64,000 nt of DNA, taken from Nilaparvata lugens (taxonomy: Eukaryota; Arthropoda; Insecta; Hemiptera; Delphacidae). Positions within the stretch are counted from its first letter, which is position 1. Each line of letters begins with the position of its first letter. The stretch lies in contig NC_052518.1 in the NCBI RefSeq assembly GCF_014356525.2, forward strand, positions 11,614,874 to 11,678,873. The letters run 5' to 3'. Positions 32,649-43,349 of this stretch are shown here, piece by piece. The position numbers and the translations under genes are program-made. The notes beneath the pieces are model-generated. The model was not told the origin of the DNA. It made no database searches and saw only the letters and a list, made by a program, of their open reading frames with translations.

Positions 32649-35524
32649 TCATCCTATGCCCCGATCGCCCTCCCTCAGCCACGCCAAGACCTCCGCGCCG
32701 AACAGTGTCCGCCTCTCCACACTCCTCAAAGATGCGGGTAAGCTATTCCACAGTCTGCAAGCAGTCACACAGAACGACCTATTATATGTCACAGTGCGAT
32801 GGATGGGAATGCTCAACAGGCTTGCGCCATGCCTCGTATCTCTTCTGTTGATTCCTGCGAGGAATTGAAATTTCTGACTCAAGTAGAGAGGAGACCCAGT
32901 TGCCAGAACCTTGTGGAGGAGCATCAGCACATGATAAATTCTGCTGTCTCGAAGCTTCAAAATACCCATCTGAGTGATGTAAGGGCTTATGTGGACGTCC
33001 CTTTCAAGGCCAAAGACGAATCTCACGCAGTAGTTCTGAGCCCTTTGCAGTCTTTCAGAAAGAGTCACTGTCATGTCCTGTATGACCACATCTCCATAAT
33101 GGAAATGCGGAAATATCAAGGTCTTCACAAGCATTATTCTCTCCCGTAAGGGGATAACAGCTCCAATTCTCTTCAGTGAGTGAATGCCTGCAAAGACCCT
33201 GTTGCAAGTCTTTGTCACTTGTTCAGTCCAGTCTAGATGTCTGTTAAATGTAAGTCCTAAGTTTGTAATGTTTTCACTATAATCCAGTCTATGAGAGTTA
33301 ATTTCGATGAAAGGTCCATGGTTAAAGTCAAGTTGGTTCAAAAGTCTCCTATTACCTATAACGATTGTTTTGGATTTTGATTCATTAATTTTCAATCCAT
33401 GCTGTGCTGTCCAGAGTGAGACAGCAGTCAGATCCTCATTCATGAGAGTAACTGCTTCACCAAAGTTATCAGTCTTGAAATGTCTATAAATCTGTAGGTC
33501 GTCTGCATAAAGATGATATCTGGAGTGTCTGAGTCGGTCAGTTACGTCATTTACATACAAACTAAACAGTAGTGGTCCCAAAACTGAACCCTGAGGTACC
33601 CCCCTGTTGACCACCCTCCATCGAGACGTGCTGTCCAATCGAACACACTGCTGTCTGTCAAGAAGGTATGACCTCACCCATGCCACACTTCTCTCAGAAA
33701 AACCATAATTTTTCAGTTTTTTCAAAAGCAGCGGGTGATAGATACAATCGAATGCCTTGCTCAAGTCAATCAACACCACCAGTGTAGACTGTCTCCTATC
33801 CATGGCCATTCGAATGTCATCTGAACACAGAGCAAAGCTGATGTGGTGCTGTGTCCTCCTCGGAATCCAGACTGATGTTCGCTGATGATTCCTTTCCGAG
33901 TAATATAGCCGCTCATTTGCTTATGAGCAAGCCTCTCCTGACCCTTAGACAAGACAGACAGTATGCCGACCGGCCGATAATCAGAAGGAGAAGTGGGATC
34001 AGGAACTTTGTTGAATGGAATGATCATGGAAAATTTGAATGCAGATGGGAAGCTGGAGGTCATAAATGAAGTATTGTATAAATGTGTGATAAACGGAGAA
34101 ATGAGAGGCAGAATTAGTTTGATGAATCTCACTGGAAGTGCATCGGCGCCGACAGCATTACTCTTAATATCACAGATTGATCTAATGACATCCATCTGCG
34201 TTACTGCTGCCAAGTGAAACTCATCATCGCACCGTAACACCTCATAATTATTAGAATACTCATAGGCCAAATCCAAACTCACCGGAACCTGAGAGAAGTG
34301 ACAGTTCAATTCTTCAACAGTATGTCTGACCACCAACTTGGACTTATCCTTGCCTGCCCCGAGAGACTTTAAAGCGCGCCATTTGGAAGCCATTGATCTA
34401 TTAGAGTTTAACAAATTTTTGAAATATTGACTTTTGGAATTTCTAATTAACTGTTTACATCTATTTCTTTTTGCTTTGTATTCGTCAAAAGTATTTGTAT
34501 TGTGTGTTCGTCTGGCCAGTGTACATAGTCTATCTCGTTCTTTCATTAATTGTTTGATATCCTGAGTAATCCATGGAGCTGGTGTCCTGGTGACACGTCT
34601 TTTCCTTAAGGGAACATATTTATTGAAGAGATATTGTAGATTATTGACTATTATTAAAAGGATGTTATTGATATTATTAGTGTAGTAAATTCCTTCCCAG
34701 GGCATGTGAATTGTCTCTTGGAATAATGCTGTACTATCTATATTTTTGTAGTCATAATACTTGATTATTTTTGGCTTCATTTTGGGGGGCTTAATGGTGT
34801 ACACGCAATATATTAGATCATGTCCAGAAAGTCCGGGAGCTGGGATCTGTCCATGAGTTCTTACCAATTTGGGATTAGAGACTACTATTAGATCAAGGAG
34901 GGTATGGGATGTAGCCGTATGGTGGGTGGCCTCCAGACGGAGCAGAGTCAGGTTGCATGAGTCAAATATTGTCGTCAGTTGTGTTCTGTCAAAAGTAGCC
35001 GGTCCTAACAAGTCTGTGTTGAAGTCTCCCATAACAATAACATGGTTATAATTGGCCATACACTGCGTAAGACCCTCTTCAAACTCGTCCATAAAGCCTA
35101 TGTGAGGCGGTCTATAACAGACAGCTAACAAAATTTTCTGTCTTGAAACAGTTATTTCTAAGAACAAATATTCTGGCTTATTAGCTCTAGTTGTATCAGA
35201 TTTGAACTTCGAGACTGGCTTCAATTCGCTTCTAACATATGCCGCCACCCCTCCTCCACCCTTATGCAATCGGTCGTTCCTAACAAGAGTGTAACCATCC
35301 AAATCAACTCCTCGTGACGACACAAATGGCTTCAACCATGTTTCACACACCAGGACCACATCGCACTGATTCGACTCGAAAATACACCTGAATTCGTCAA
35401 TGTGACCACCAACAGACTGTGCATTAACATGAGCTATCTTAAGGAAACCAGAATAGGGCTGTAGTTTATTTTGAAGCAAACATTTAGTGTCCGACGCGGC
35501 AGATCGGTCATCTACAGCACTCAT
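32649..35524 (-). CDS. LINE ORF2-type polyprotein (endonuclease + reverse transcriptase), one frameshift
   Basis: It starts at ATG 35522-35524 (MSAVDDRSAA). The apurinic-like endonuclease domain occupies about residues 28-245, with AHVNAQS (31-37), the catalytic-type E in ETWL (61-64), GDFN (166-169) and SGHD (233-236). The reverse transcriptase begins near residue 520 (SDYRPVGILSVLSK, GFRGGHSTT). At about 33828 a one-base indel shifts the frame. The second part resumes with IDLSKAFDCI, VPQGSVLGPLLFS and the catalytic YADD (about 33498-33509), followed by the thumb and a WNSLPASLR-type tail ending at 32649. The combined length of about 950 residues is normal for endonuclease-RT proteins. With a single lesion and intact catalytic motifs the copy looks young; the indel could be an assembly error. 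Confidence 0.9.
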
Positions 35525-35619
35525 AGCTGTTCTTTAACGAGAGCTGTAGTCCACAACCGCATCTGAGTGAGAGCAATCGCAAGCTATAAGTAACGAGAGG
35601 CAGTTTAACTTTCACTGAA

Positions 35620-36822
35620 ATGAGGGTAGAAGCTGGGCTATTTGATGTAAAGTATTCAGGAAAAAATCCTATAGATCATAATAGGAATGAGGAATACATT
35701 GAAATGAGGTTAGAAGCTGGGCTATTTGATGAGAAGTATTCAGGAAAGCATCCTATAGACCATAATAGGAATGAGGAATACATTGAAATGAGGCTAGAAG
35801 CTGGACTATTTGATGTGAAGTATTCAGGAAAACATCCTATAGACCATAATAGGAATGAGGAATACATTGAAATGAGGTTAGAAGCTGGGCTATTTGATGA
35901 GAAGTATTCAGGAAAACATCCTATAGACCATAATAGGAATGAGGAATACATTGAAATGAGGCTAGAAGCTGGACTATTTGATGTGAATATTCAGGAAAAC
36001 ATCCTATAGATCATAATAGGAATGAGGAATACATTGAAATGAGGTTAGAAGCTGGGCTATTTGATGAGAGTATTCAGGAAAACATCCTATAGATCATAAT
36101 AGGAATGAGAATACATTGAAATGAGGTTAGAAGCTGGGCTATTTGATGAGAAGTATTCAGGAAAACATCCTATAGACCATAATAGGAATGAGGAATACAT
36201 TGAAATGAGGCTAGAAGCTGGACTATTTGATGTGAAGTATTCAGGAAAACATCCTATAGACCATAATAGGAATGAGGAATACATTGAAATGAGGCTAGAA
36301 GCTGGACTATTTGATGTGAAGTATTCAGGAAAACATCCTATAGACCATAATAGGAATGAGGAATACATTGAAATGAGGTTAGAAGCTGGGCTATTTGATG
36401 AGAAGTATTCAGGAAAACATCCTATAGATCATAATAGGAATGAGGAATATATTGAAATGAGGGTAGAAGCTGAGCTATTTGATGTGAAGTATTCAGGAAA
36501 ACATCCTATAGATCATAATAGGAATGAGGAATACATTGAAATGAGGTTAGAAGCTGGGCTATTTGATGTGAAGTATTCAGGAAAACATCCTATAGATCTT
36601 AATAGGAATGAGGAATACATTGAAATGAGGTTAGAAGCTGGGCTATTTGATGAGAAGTATTCAGGAAAACATCCTATAGATCTTAATAGGAATGAGGAAT
36701 ACATTGAAATGAGGCTAGAAGCTGGACTATTTGATGTGAAGTATTCAGGAAAACATCTTATAGATCTTAATAGGAATGAGGAATACATTGAAGTGAGGTT
36801 GGTATCTGAAGCTATGAGATGA
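35620..36822 (+). CDS. Open frame through fourteen 28-residue repeats (3' part)
   Basis: The frame runs 35620 to about 35990 (units 1-5), then three single-base deletions (near 35989, 36067 and 36108) shift it and together restore it. It is open again at 36121-36822 through units 7-14 and ends VRLVSEAMR, TGA. Each repeat is acidic and hydrophilic with invariant GLFD, YSGK and NRNEEYIE. Many unit-to-unit changes are silent (GAC/GAT, TTA/CTA, GGG/GGA, AAA/AAG, TAC/TAT); V/E and H/L are the common replacements. I recognise no known repeat family. A real secreted or structural repeat protein, a pseudogene and a noncoding minisatellite are all possible. Confidence 0.45.
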
Positions 36823-36930
36823 TTTGAGAGAAAAAGATTGTTCAAGAAAAATAGAATTCAATCTCATGCCGTATCCTACGACAGATGACAGATGACAGAT
36901 TCATCATTACTGCTCCAGTCTATCCGTGTA

Positions 36931-37320
36931 CAGTGGAACCTCGATATAGTTCACCCCGTAATAGTACATTTCGTCTGGATTCCCTTGAAACTTCCATGGA
37001 GCTCAATTTTAAAAAATATCCTACATAGCAAATTAGTTCGGCCTAGTGTCTCGAATTTCAATTCTTTCGTTTCAGTTAGAAATCAATAATCCCCTTAATA
37101 GTATATTGAAAGTGAAGCAATATAACCTACCTTTTAGACATTGGCTTACTACTATCAAAATTCGGGAAGGGAACAGTTTTGGGCTAGGCCTGTTCGTCCT
37201 TTTCTAATCATGTATTTGATTTGTGCATTGGTTGATGTAAATGTAATTGAATAATAAATAAAATATACAGAACCCCTTTATAGCACACAAAACCCCTATG
37301 TAGTATATTCCCCACGAATC
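36931..37320 (+). mobile_element. pogo/Tigger-like terminus (CAGTGGAACCTCGATATAG)
   Basis: CAGTGGAACCTCGATATAGT preceded by TA is the usual start of pogo/Tigger TIRs. The following 390 bp contain three loosely similar segments (AATAGTACATTTC, AATAGTATATTGA, GTAGTATATTCCC). The matching inverted end was not found nearby, so it is truncated or solo. Confidence 0.45.
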
Positions 37321-37995
37321 TGTGTTAACACATTCTAATCTAGATTCCCTAACATCAGTATCGCTGTTCGTGTCCGGTGTAGTAAGGACATTGGGTCATA
37401 TGAATAAAGTTGAGCATTTGCTTATACTTCTAAAATATGGAGCATTTGCTTCATTTTCTATGAATAAACGTGAGCAAAACCTTTTGCTCATGCTCATCAA
37501 AAAAATAAATTGAGCATTTGCTCAAAAGTAATAGCTTTTGCTCAAAATTGTATGAATAAACTAGAACATTTGCTCAACTTTTGAAGCAAATGCTTCAAAA
37601 AAGGTGAGTCTAGTCTAGAGCAGCTTATCACCTTTTGCTCATAGTAAAATGGCTCAACTAATTCGTATGAGGAAGAGGAAACTATACTATAAGAGGAAAC
37701 TATATAGTTGAGAACTATAAAGGTTCGAACCCACTAGAACGTATCAGACACGGACCGTGTCAGACCATGCCAGGCACGTAATAGTATATTTCGCACCTAG
37801 AGCAGAAAATGAGATTTTTCCAGCTCGAAATCGGTTTTCAAGTCCGAGGCCGTAGGCCGAGGACTAGAAAAGATTGAAAGCTGGAAAAACATTTTTGCCC
37901 GTGGTGCGAACGATATTTTTCGCCACACTACAGGTATTGCTGACAAAATAAATAAAGAATACAAAATAAAGAATACTCGTTAAGCTATCGTACCT

Positions 37996-38106
37996 ATCTC
38001 TTGATTTTAGTGGTAGAAGATTTGCAGTCAGGATTTCAGATTCTTTTAAAATTTCACTTGGAATACCACAGTCATCTTCAAGCATTTTTGAAAATTCGGA
38101 ATGCAC
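37996..38106 (-). CDS. Exon-like fragment inside the nested element, possible tyrosine-recombinase-like N-terminus
   Basis: Minus-strand frame with a possible acceptor TTGTTGATTAG near 38107 and a possible donor AGATAG/GTACGA near 37996. It encodes KMLEDDCGIPSEILKESEIL, then ANLLPLKSRDRY. The LLPxKSRxxY pattern is reminiscent of the N-terminal SAM-like region of tyrosine-recombinase/Crypton-derived proteins of arthropods. This is recalled from pattern only, and the segment is short. It may be part of the transposon's own gene or a captured host exon. Confidence 0.3.
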
Positions 38107-38454
38107 TAATCAACAATAAATAATTGAATAAAACTGGTTGCGAAGCGAATTAGTTTGATTCGAAACTGGAACTAAAATCATGGCGACTTCAGTTTATTAT
38201 GAAAGTGGACACTCGCCCGATCTAGCGGATGACTTATTAATAATAATTAGCGCGTTGTTTCCAGCCATAAGCGGCTGGAAAGAGACAACTTTCTGGCCTA
38301 GACCGGAAAAGAAACCCTTTTCTGACGTCGTCTGCAAACAAGGTCTTTCAGATCTACGTAGGGACTGGAAAACAGCTGCTTTCTGTGCAGTGTGGCGAAA
38401 AATAACAACTATGCCCACTACACCGGATCAACAGCGGTCTATGCCAGTACATTA

Positions 38455-38511
38455 CGCGTATGGTACGCGTATGATACGGGTATGATACGCGTATGATACG
38501 CGTATGATGCC
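38455..38511. repeat. Short tandem TACGCGTATGA-type repeat
   Basis: Five imperfect copies of an 11-12 bp unit (TACGCGTATGG, TACGCGTATGA, TACGGGTATGA and similar) stand inside the nested TIR element. ACGCGT is self-complementary, so the tract can form small hairpins. Confidence 0.8.
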
Positions 38512-39389
38512 CGGTCAGAAGTTGTTGGGAACGCGTCAGTTAGCAAGAGAATGTAGCGGTGAACTGGTTACCAACGCGGTGCATACGCGGTTACAACGGG
38601 GTTTGCAGGCGTCACGTGCCATGCAAGGAGCGTTCCGTCACAGACAAAATATACTGGCTGACAAATGTTGACCTGGACGTGCATGGCACGCTCCGTGCTT
38701 GGCCGGTGACGGAACGGTCTAATGGGTGCATTACATATCAAATGATGCAAAGAATATTTTTTTGCATGTGTCGGTACGGGCACGGTCATGGTATGATACG
38801 TTCTAGTGGGTTCGAACCTTTAAACTCTATTTAGATTCAACCATGATATATATCACCATTATCCCTACAAAAGAATAAATACAAAAGATAGCTACCTGTT
38901 ATAAAGATAGCCATCACAAAATAGGAAATAGGCATTTAAGAAGATGAGAGTGTAGACGATTATAAGAAGGCTATTGATATTATAAGAATATGCTGAAGAT
39001 TATTATAGAGATGACATTTTTTCGCGCTATCATTTCAAAATTCTAAACTCAACTAATTTGAAACTCTATTCATGAATAGAAAACAGAGCAGACGACGCAA
39101 ACACAAGCGGTGCACCCTACTTGCATATTTAGCGCTTTCGTGAGCTATAAAAACAAAGTAAGGCTACAAAAGCGAATCAGCTGATGAAAAATCTTTAAAA
39201 AACGTGAGCATTTGCTCCAGAGTTCAGGAGCATAAGGTAAGAATAAAAGGTAAAGCTTAATCATATAAAAATGAGCAAATGCTTTTGCTTCTACCTAATG
39301 CTCATGAGCAAAACCTTATGCTCCATGCTCTTGCTCATGAGCATTTGCTCTGGTTTTATTCATATGGACCATCATTTCCATTAGTTCCA

Positions 39390-39560
39390 ATGAACTATTC
39401 CCAATCAGCCCGGTCAAGCGAGTATGAATAGTCGCATAAGAAATCAAGAGAATAGTATTTTCACTGTACTGGAAACGTACACTGATATTAATAGTTGGGA
39501 ATCAGCATTAACTCGTATAGTAGAACAGTAAACTAGCTGAGAAGTCGATTGATGGCAGGA
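39390..39560. repeat. Dispersed repeat related to 13304-13460
   Basis: ACTATTCCCAATCAGCCCGG and AGCGAGTATGAATAGTC match the 13.3-kb copy, with diverged sequence downstream. Class unknown. Confidence 0.5.
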
Positions 39561-39564
39561 GAAA

Positions 39565-41230
39565 GTCATTGTTACTTGTTTGGTTTAGAATTTTCCAACC
39601 AGATTTTGAACTAGCTAACCAACAAATTTGTTGCTGTGCTAATTTCTCATCCATGTTCAATAGTTCGATACATTTGGAAAAGGTGAAGTTGTGTTACTCA
39701 TTATTTGATGGCTGTATTTTCCAATAGGCATGTGATTTCCAGGGGCGCACGACCAAGAAAAGGGATAAATTATACATAGGAATAGGAATAAGAAACTAAC
39801 TTGACATATTTATTTTGCATCGATTGAAGATTAATATAATGAGATGGACTATTGGAGACGTTGTAGTGTGTGACAAGAATGATGGGAAATTATAATAGGG
39901 GAGAAATGTATGCTAGGGTGTTAATTGTGTGGTTGTAATTTGTGAGTATAGCAGATAGAAGGGGATAATATCTACTGAGAGGTGATCGAAATATCACTAT
40001 CATTTCTGAAACAAACCAAAAAAGTAGGACTCCTGTAAAAATTGAATAGAGATGGCCATGCAAGCAAAATAACTTAACAACTGACAGACGAGGATTGCTC
40101 TGACAGACAAAGGTGGATGCAAACTGTGAATCTGCTAGTGTTTTTAGTTTCATAGATCCTGGTTTGAATTCCAGCTGATTTAGTGTCGAAATTAATATGA
40201 GTTATGAATATATAGTTTCCCAATATTGTTCAAGTCATATTAAAGGCAATTTTGTCTAGTTTGCTAATGAATAAAATCAAATAATTTTTCTGTTGAATAT
40301 TTTCACAAAATCGAAGAACATCCATTACTTCTACTATTGACTAGATCTTTTGACGAAGAAAATTTGCTAGTTTTTGATATCTGTGCTATAAACTTATTGC
40401 ATGCTCAACGCTATCAATGTCCTCCGAATGGAACATAACTTCATACAGTTCTCAGCTTGGCCGCTAGAATTCACCACTGCCCTGAAACATCTTGCATCGC
40501 TAGCACTAGTGTGCCATCTAGCGGCGGTTTTCTGAACTTCGTGTAAGCAACCCCCACAGTTTCCATCCCTGTAAATAACAAAGAGTCCTGTAATGAATTA
40601 TTCAAAGATATCCCCACTTCTTGTCGAAAAAGACAACAAATATTGCAACTCCTCACATTGTTTATTTATCGGTAGGGGTTGGTTTTCACTCTTTTATTTT
40701 TCTCCTTGTTTTGAACAGCTGATCACAGGGTAGGGCTCACCACAGTTTAACAGATTCACCCTCTTTGCAACCCTTATGTAGGGAACTGGAACTCGGCTAG
40801 TGTATTTTCGAGGGGAGGAACTTCACAGAATCGTTTTGGCAATGTTTCGACCTACAAGCCACAACTAGAGCTCACATCTAAAAAGTTCAGAATTCAAATC
40901 GATAATTATTCTAAATCATTTATAAATTTCATATCAAATAATAATGATAGAAACACCGAGGATGATCATCATCGATTTATAATAATAGTAACATATAAGA
41001 TGATATATTATATTATATATGTTATATTATTATGAAAGATACCCTGATACTTTCAATCCACCAAGAATGAATAACTTCAAATACTTATCATGTTCACAGC
41101 TGAAAAATGTTCGCAATGAAAGAAGACCTTACTGTCGATCACCTCAATTCTTATGTTCTTTCTTAATACTATATCATTCAATTATTCTGTTATTACCGTA
41201 TATGAACCTTCATTGAGACCTAATTATTGT
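39565..41230. other. Stretch without recognisable features
   Basis: Short frames only. CCATCTAGCGGCGG at 40513 is a motif frequent in insect repeats, but no element borders were found. Confidence 0.35.
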
Positions 41231-41234
41231 AGAT

Positions 41235-41450
41235 AACTGATTAAAGTACCAAAGTATTAACAAAAATTGCGCTTCAATCATGAATTCACCGCGTGATACA
41301 CCACACTTCTGAAAATTGAGAATGAAAGGTTTTGTACAAACATGTACAAACATCAAGTGGTTATGCAGGTTATATTATCTCACTTCATCTGTTACATTAT
41401 AAGTTAAAAAAAAATGGAGTACAAAATTGACTTTAAAAATCGGTTGGTCT
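41235..41450. repeat. Dispersed repeat, copy 1 (relative at 45000-45245)
   Basis: GTGATACACCACACTTCT, AAAATTGAGAATGAAAGG and TGGAGTACAAAATTGACTTT match the 45-kb copy in order, with an extra GGGAGAGG hairpin block inserted in the latter. Confidence 0.65.
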
Positions 41451-41568
41451 ACGAAGCGAATTCAAATCGGTAGTAAATCGACAGAAACATCCCTGGTGGA
41501 CTTGAACTCAGAGAGGGACTAACTTAGAGGGATAGTTGTACAGTGAATTCCTTGAGCATTGATAATTT

Positions 41569-41692
41569 GGCCCGGTTGCACAACAGCCGGTCAAATTTTA
41601 ACCGTGATTAATTATTTTCAAAAATGCCTTCTCTGATTGGTTCTCGTGAAATTAATCACGGTTAAAATCTAACCGGCTGTTGTGCAACCGGC
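41569..41692. mobile_element. Small TIR MITE, GGCCCGGTTGCACAA family, copy 3
   Basis: The ends GGCCCGGTTGCACAACAGCC and the inverted GGCTGTTGTGCAACCGG enclose CGTGATTAATT arms. The central part is shorter than in the copy at 46206 because one half of the AACCAATCAGAGAAG pair is missing. Confidence 0.85.
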
Positions 41693-41924
41693 ACTTTGAG
41701 GTTTATAGTTTCATTTTCAATAGACCTTTTGAGCCATAAATGAGCTCATACCTTGAGGTTCACCTGTAATTTCAATATCTATAGAAAGAGATGCACATTT
41801 CTAATGAGAATTTATTTCATTTAAATCGTAACATAGAATAGAAGGCGAAGTTAGGGCTCAGCCGGCCCTCTTGTACACCTAACCCTCTAAGAGGGAACAA
41901 CTGAGATGGACAGTTGGTTGATTT

Positions 41925-42470
41925 CTTGAGACTGAGGTTTATTGACCGAGCGAAGTGAGGTTTAAGATTCAAGTCGACGGTTTGGGATTTCTGTTTAAAT
42001 GTTTATATGTTGCGCATTTACGGCGGAAAGCGGAAATAGATTTTCATGAAATTTGACAGGAATGTTCCTTTTTGAATTGCGCGTCGACGTATATACAAGG
42101 TTTTTGGAATTTTCGCATTTCAAGGATAATATAGAAGGAAAAAGGAGCCTTCTTCATACGCCAATATTAGAGTAAAAATCAGACTACAGAATTATTCATC
42201 ATAAATCAGCTGTCTAGTGGACTATAATACTACCTGTTCAAAAACATCGAACATCTTGAAAATGTATCTTACCATCAACGTTAAAGACAGTTGCAGCCAG
42301 ACCTGATAACAGCGCTCACACTCACATTCCGGGACGACACATCACGGTAGGACAGAAAGCTCTATGTTTATTTAGGATTCTTTCTAGACATCTTAAATTG
42401 ATAAATTATTTATTAATTTTTGAGAAACCTAACAACAGGTCAATGTAACTTACTGAGCGCGAGGTCCAAT
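41925..42470 (-). repeat. Dispersed ~0.6-kb repeat, copy 2
   Basis: Reverse complement of 18846-19475, beginning TTGACCGAGCGAAGTGAGG and ending TACTGAGCGCGAGGT. It lacks the 72-bp internal duplication of copy 1 and therefore probably shows the ancestral structure. Confidence 0.75.
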
Positions 42471-43349
42471 GTATTCATTTTCTATAGACCGTTGGTGCTA
42501 TAAAGGAGCTATACCTTGAGGTTCACCTATAATTCCAATATTTTTATAGAAAGAGATGCACATTATCAATGAGAATCGAATTGCTGCTCTTATTTAAATC
42601 CTAAGAGGGCAAAGTAAGGGCGCAGCCGGCCCTCTCTTACATCTAAACCTCTGACAGGGACAGTTGGAGAGTGAATTCCCTGAGGATTGATACTTTGAGG
42701 TTTTTAATTTCATCTTGAGGTTCTTCCATAATTCCAATTTTCATAGAAAGACATGCGCATTTTGAATGAGAGAGACAGATGACAGAAGAAGGTTGCTGAT
42801 CAGAGACGTATTTCGAGTTATTGGAATGGTGCTATTTTATAGGTAGTGTGACAACGCTGAAATAATTCATTACTCCACCGTTGCTATATCGATCTCGAAA
42901 GAAGTAAACTAATAAGGCAGGAACGTCATTCTTATTTCTTGTCGAGCAGGTACTAGCTAGCTTGTTTAGTGTCGCGTAGCTCATTAGCATATCACCAGCG
43001 ACACGCCCTCTCAGCATTCTTTGCAGAGCAGAGGATAAGGGTCGTCGACATCTCAGGACGGCCTGTCTTGTCCCCAGTCTGTGGGCTGTGGTCTGCGAGC
43101 ATCATAATTCCATACATGTCCCAACCTTCATCAAAATCGCCTCATCATCGTGGAAACCAAGGAAAGATCGCGTAAACAATTATAATACACAACATTAATC
43201 CCGGTTTTGATTCACTCTGTAGTCCAAACTTCACAACAGAAATGTAGTATCACCTCATCATGACGAGACACATCAAATCAACCGAGGGATCATTGTCAAA
43301 ATAATAATAATACACAACGTTTATCCCGGTTTTGATTCACTCTGTAGAC

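Larger units (their letters stand above)
32268..35615 (-). mobile_element. Nearly intact non-LTR retrotransposon (LINE), jockey/CR1-like
   Basis: The 3.35-kb element in the minus orientation sits inside the 84-bp array. It is flanked by the 9-bp duplication TGAAATGAG (32259-32267 and 35616-35624), the signature of target-primed reverse transcription. The 5' UTR is about 90 bp, followed by one long ORF (endonuclease plus reverse transcriptase) and a 360-bp 3' UTR with A-rich runs. It ends in a conserved block (GCCCTAACTTCGCCCTCC, AATAAAGGCAG) and a (TATC)n tail. Related 3' tails occur at 20310, 41838 and 42600. No separate ORF1 was found, so the element is either a single-ORF type or 5' truncated. 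Clade placement is by eye only. Confidence 0.9.
32107..36793. repeat. 84-bp minisatellite array (about 16 units) split by a LINE
   Basis: Two units lie before the LINE (32107-32267) and fourteen after it (35620-36793). Each unit is 84 bp, exactly 28 codons (MRLEAGLFD(V/E)KYSGKHPID, then HNRNEEYIE in the plus frame). Units fall into two linked subtypes: TTA, GGG, GAG versus CTA, GGA, GTG at the same codons. These often alternate (A-B-A-B-A, A-B-B-A), so duplication has also acted on 168-bp pairs. The last units share D-L-N-R in place of D-H-N-R. The minus strand is also open in repeats of YSSFLLWSIGCFPEYF. Confidence 0.95.
37720..38820. mobile_element. Nested TIR element (AAGGTTCGAACCCACTAG ends) with TA target site
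   Basis: The 27-bp perfect TIRs begin AAGGTTCGAACCCACTAGAA and are flanked by TA (37718-37719 and 38821-38822). The empty site is read from copy A of the host element. Inside is a second inverted pair (ATTTTTCGCCACACT at 37914 and its mirror at 38388), a cluster of TACGCGTATGA repeats at 38455-38511, and an exon-like minus-strand segment (37996-38106). No complete transposase is present. Confidence 0.8.
37398..39368 (-). mobile_element. Foldback element rich in GAGCAAATGCTC palindromes, copy B, with nested insertion
   Basis: It is the reverse complement of copy A (17038-17909): same ends (GGGTCATATGAATAAA and TTTATTCATATGGACC), same palindrome clusters and same unique core (CAGACGACGCAAACACAAGC, GGTGCACCCTA). 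The copies differ by substitutions and by a 1.1-kb insertion at 37720-38820 in this one. Comparison with copy A defines the insertion borders directly. Confidence 0.85.
41535..42800. repeat. Tandemly repeated LINE-tail-containing segment with two later insertions
   Basis: Blocks of about 300 bp recur: GTGAATTCC(C/T)TGAG, ATACCTTGAGGTTCACCT, AAAGA(G/C)ATGC(A/G)CAT, then a LINE 3' end in the minus orientation (GCGAAGTTAGGGCTCAGCC at 41848; GGGCGCAGCCGGCCCTC at 42617). The first block is broken by a MITE (41569-41692), and the junction of blocks by the repeat at 41925-42470. Confidence 0.65.

Noticed and set aside
32597..35051. Several plus-strand frames inside 32.6-35.1 kb
   Set aside because: They lie antisense to the LINE endonuclease/reverse transcriptase, which has clear catalytic motifs on the minus strand.
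35676..36845. Minus-strand repeat frames (YSSFLLWSIGCFPEYF) as a membrane protein
   Set aside because: Openness is explained by the unit being a multiple of three. The only upstream unique in-frame sequence that enters the array is on the plus strand, so the minus frames are kept only as a note.
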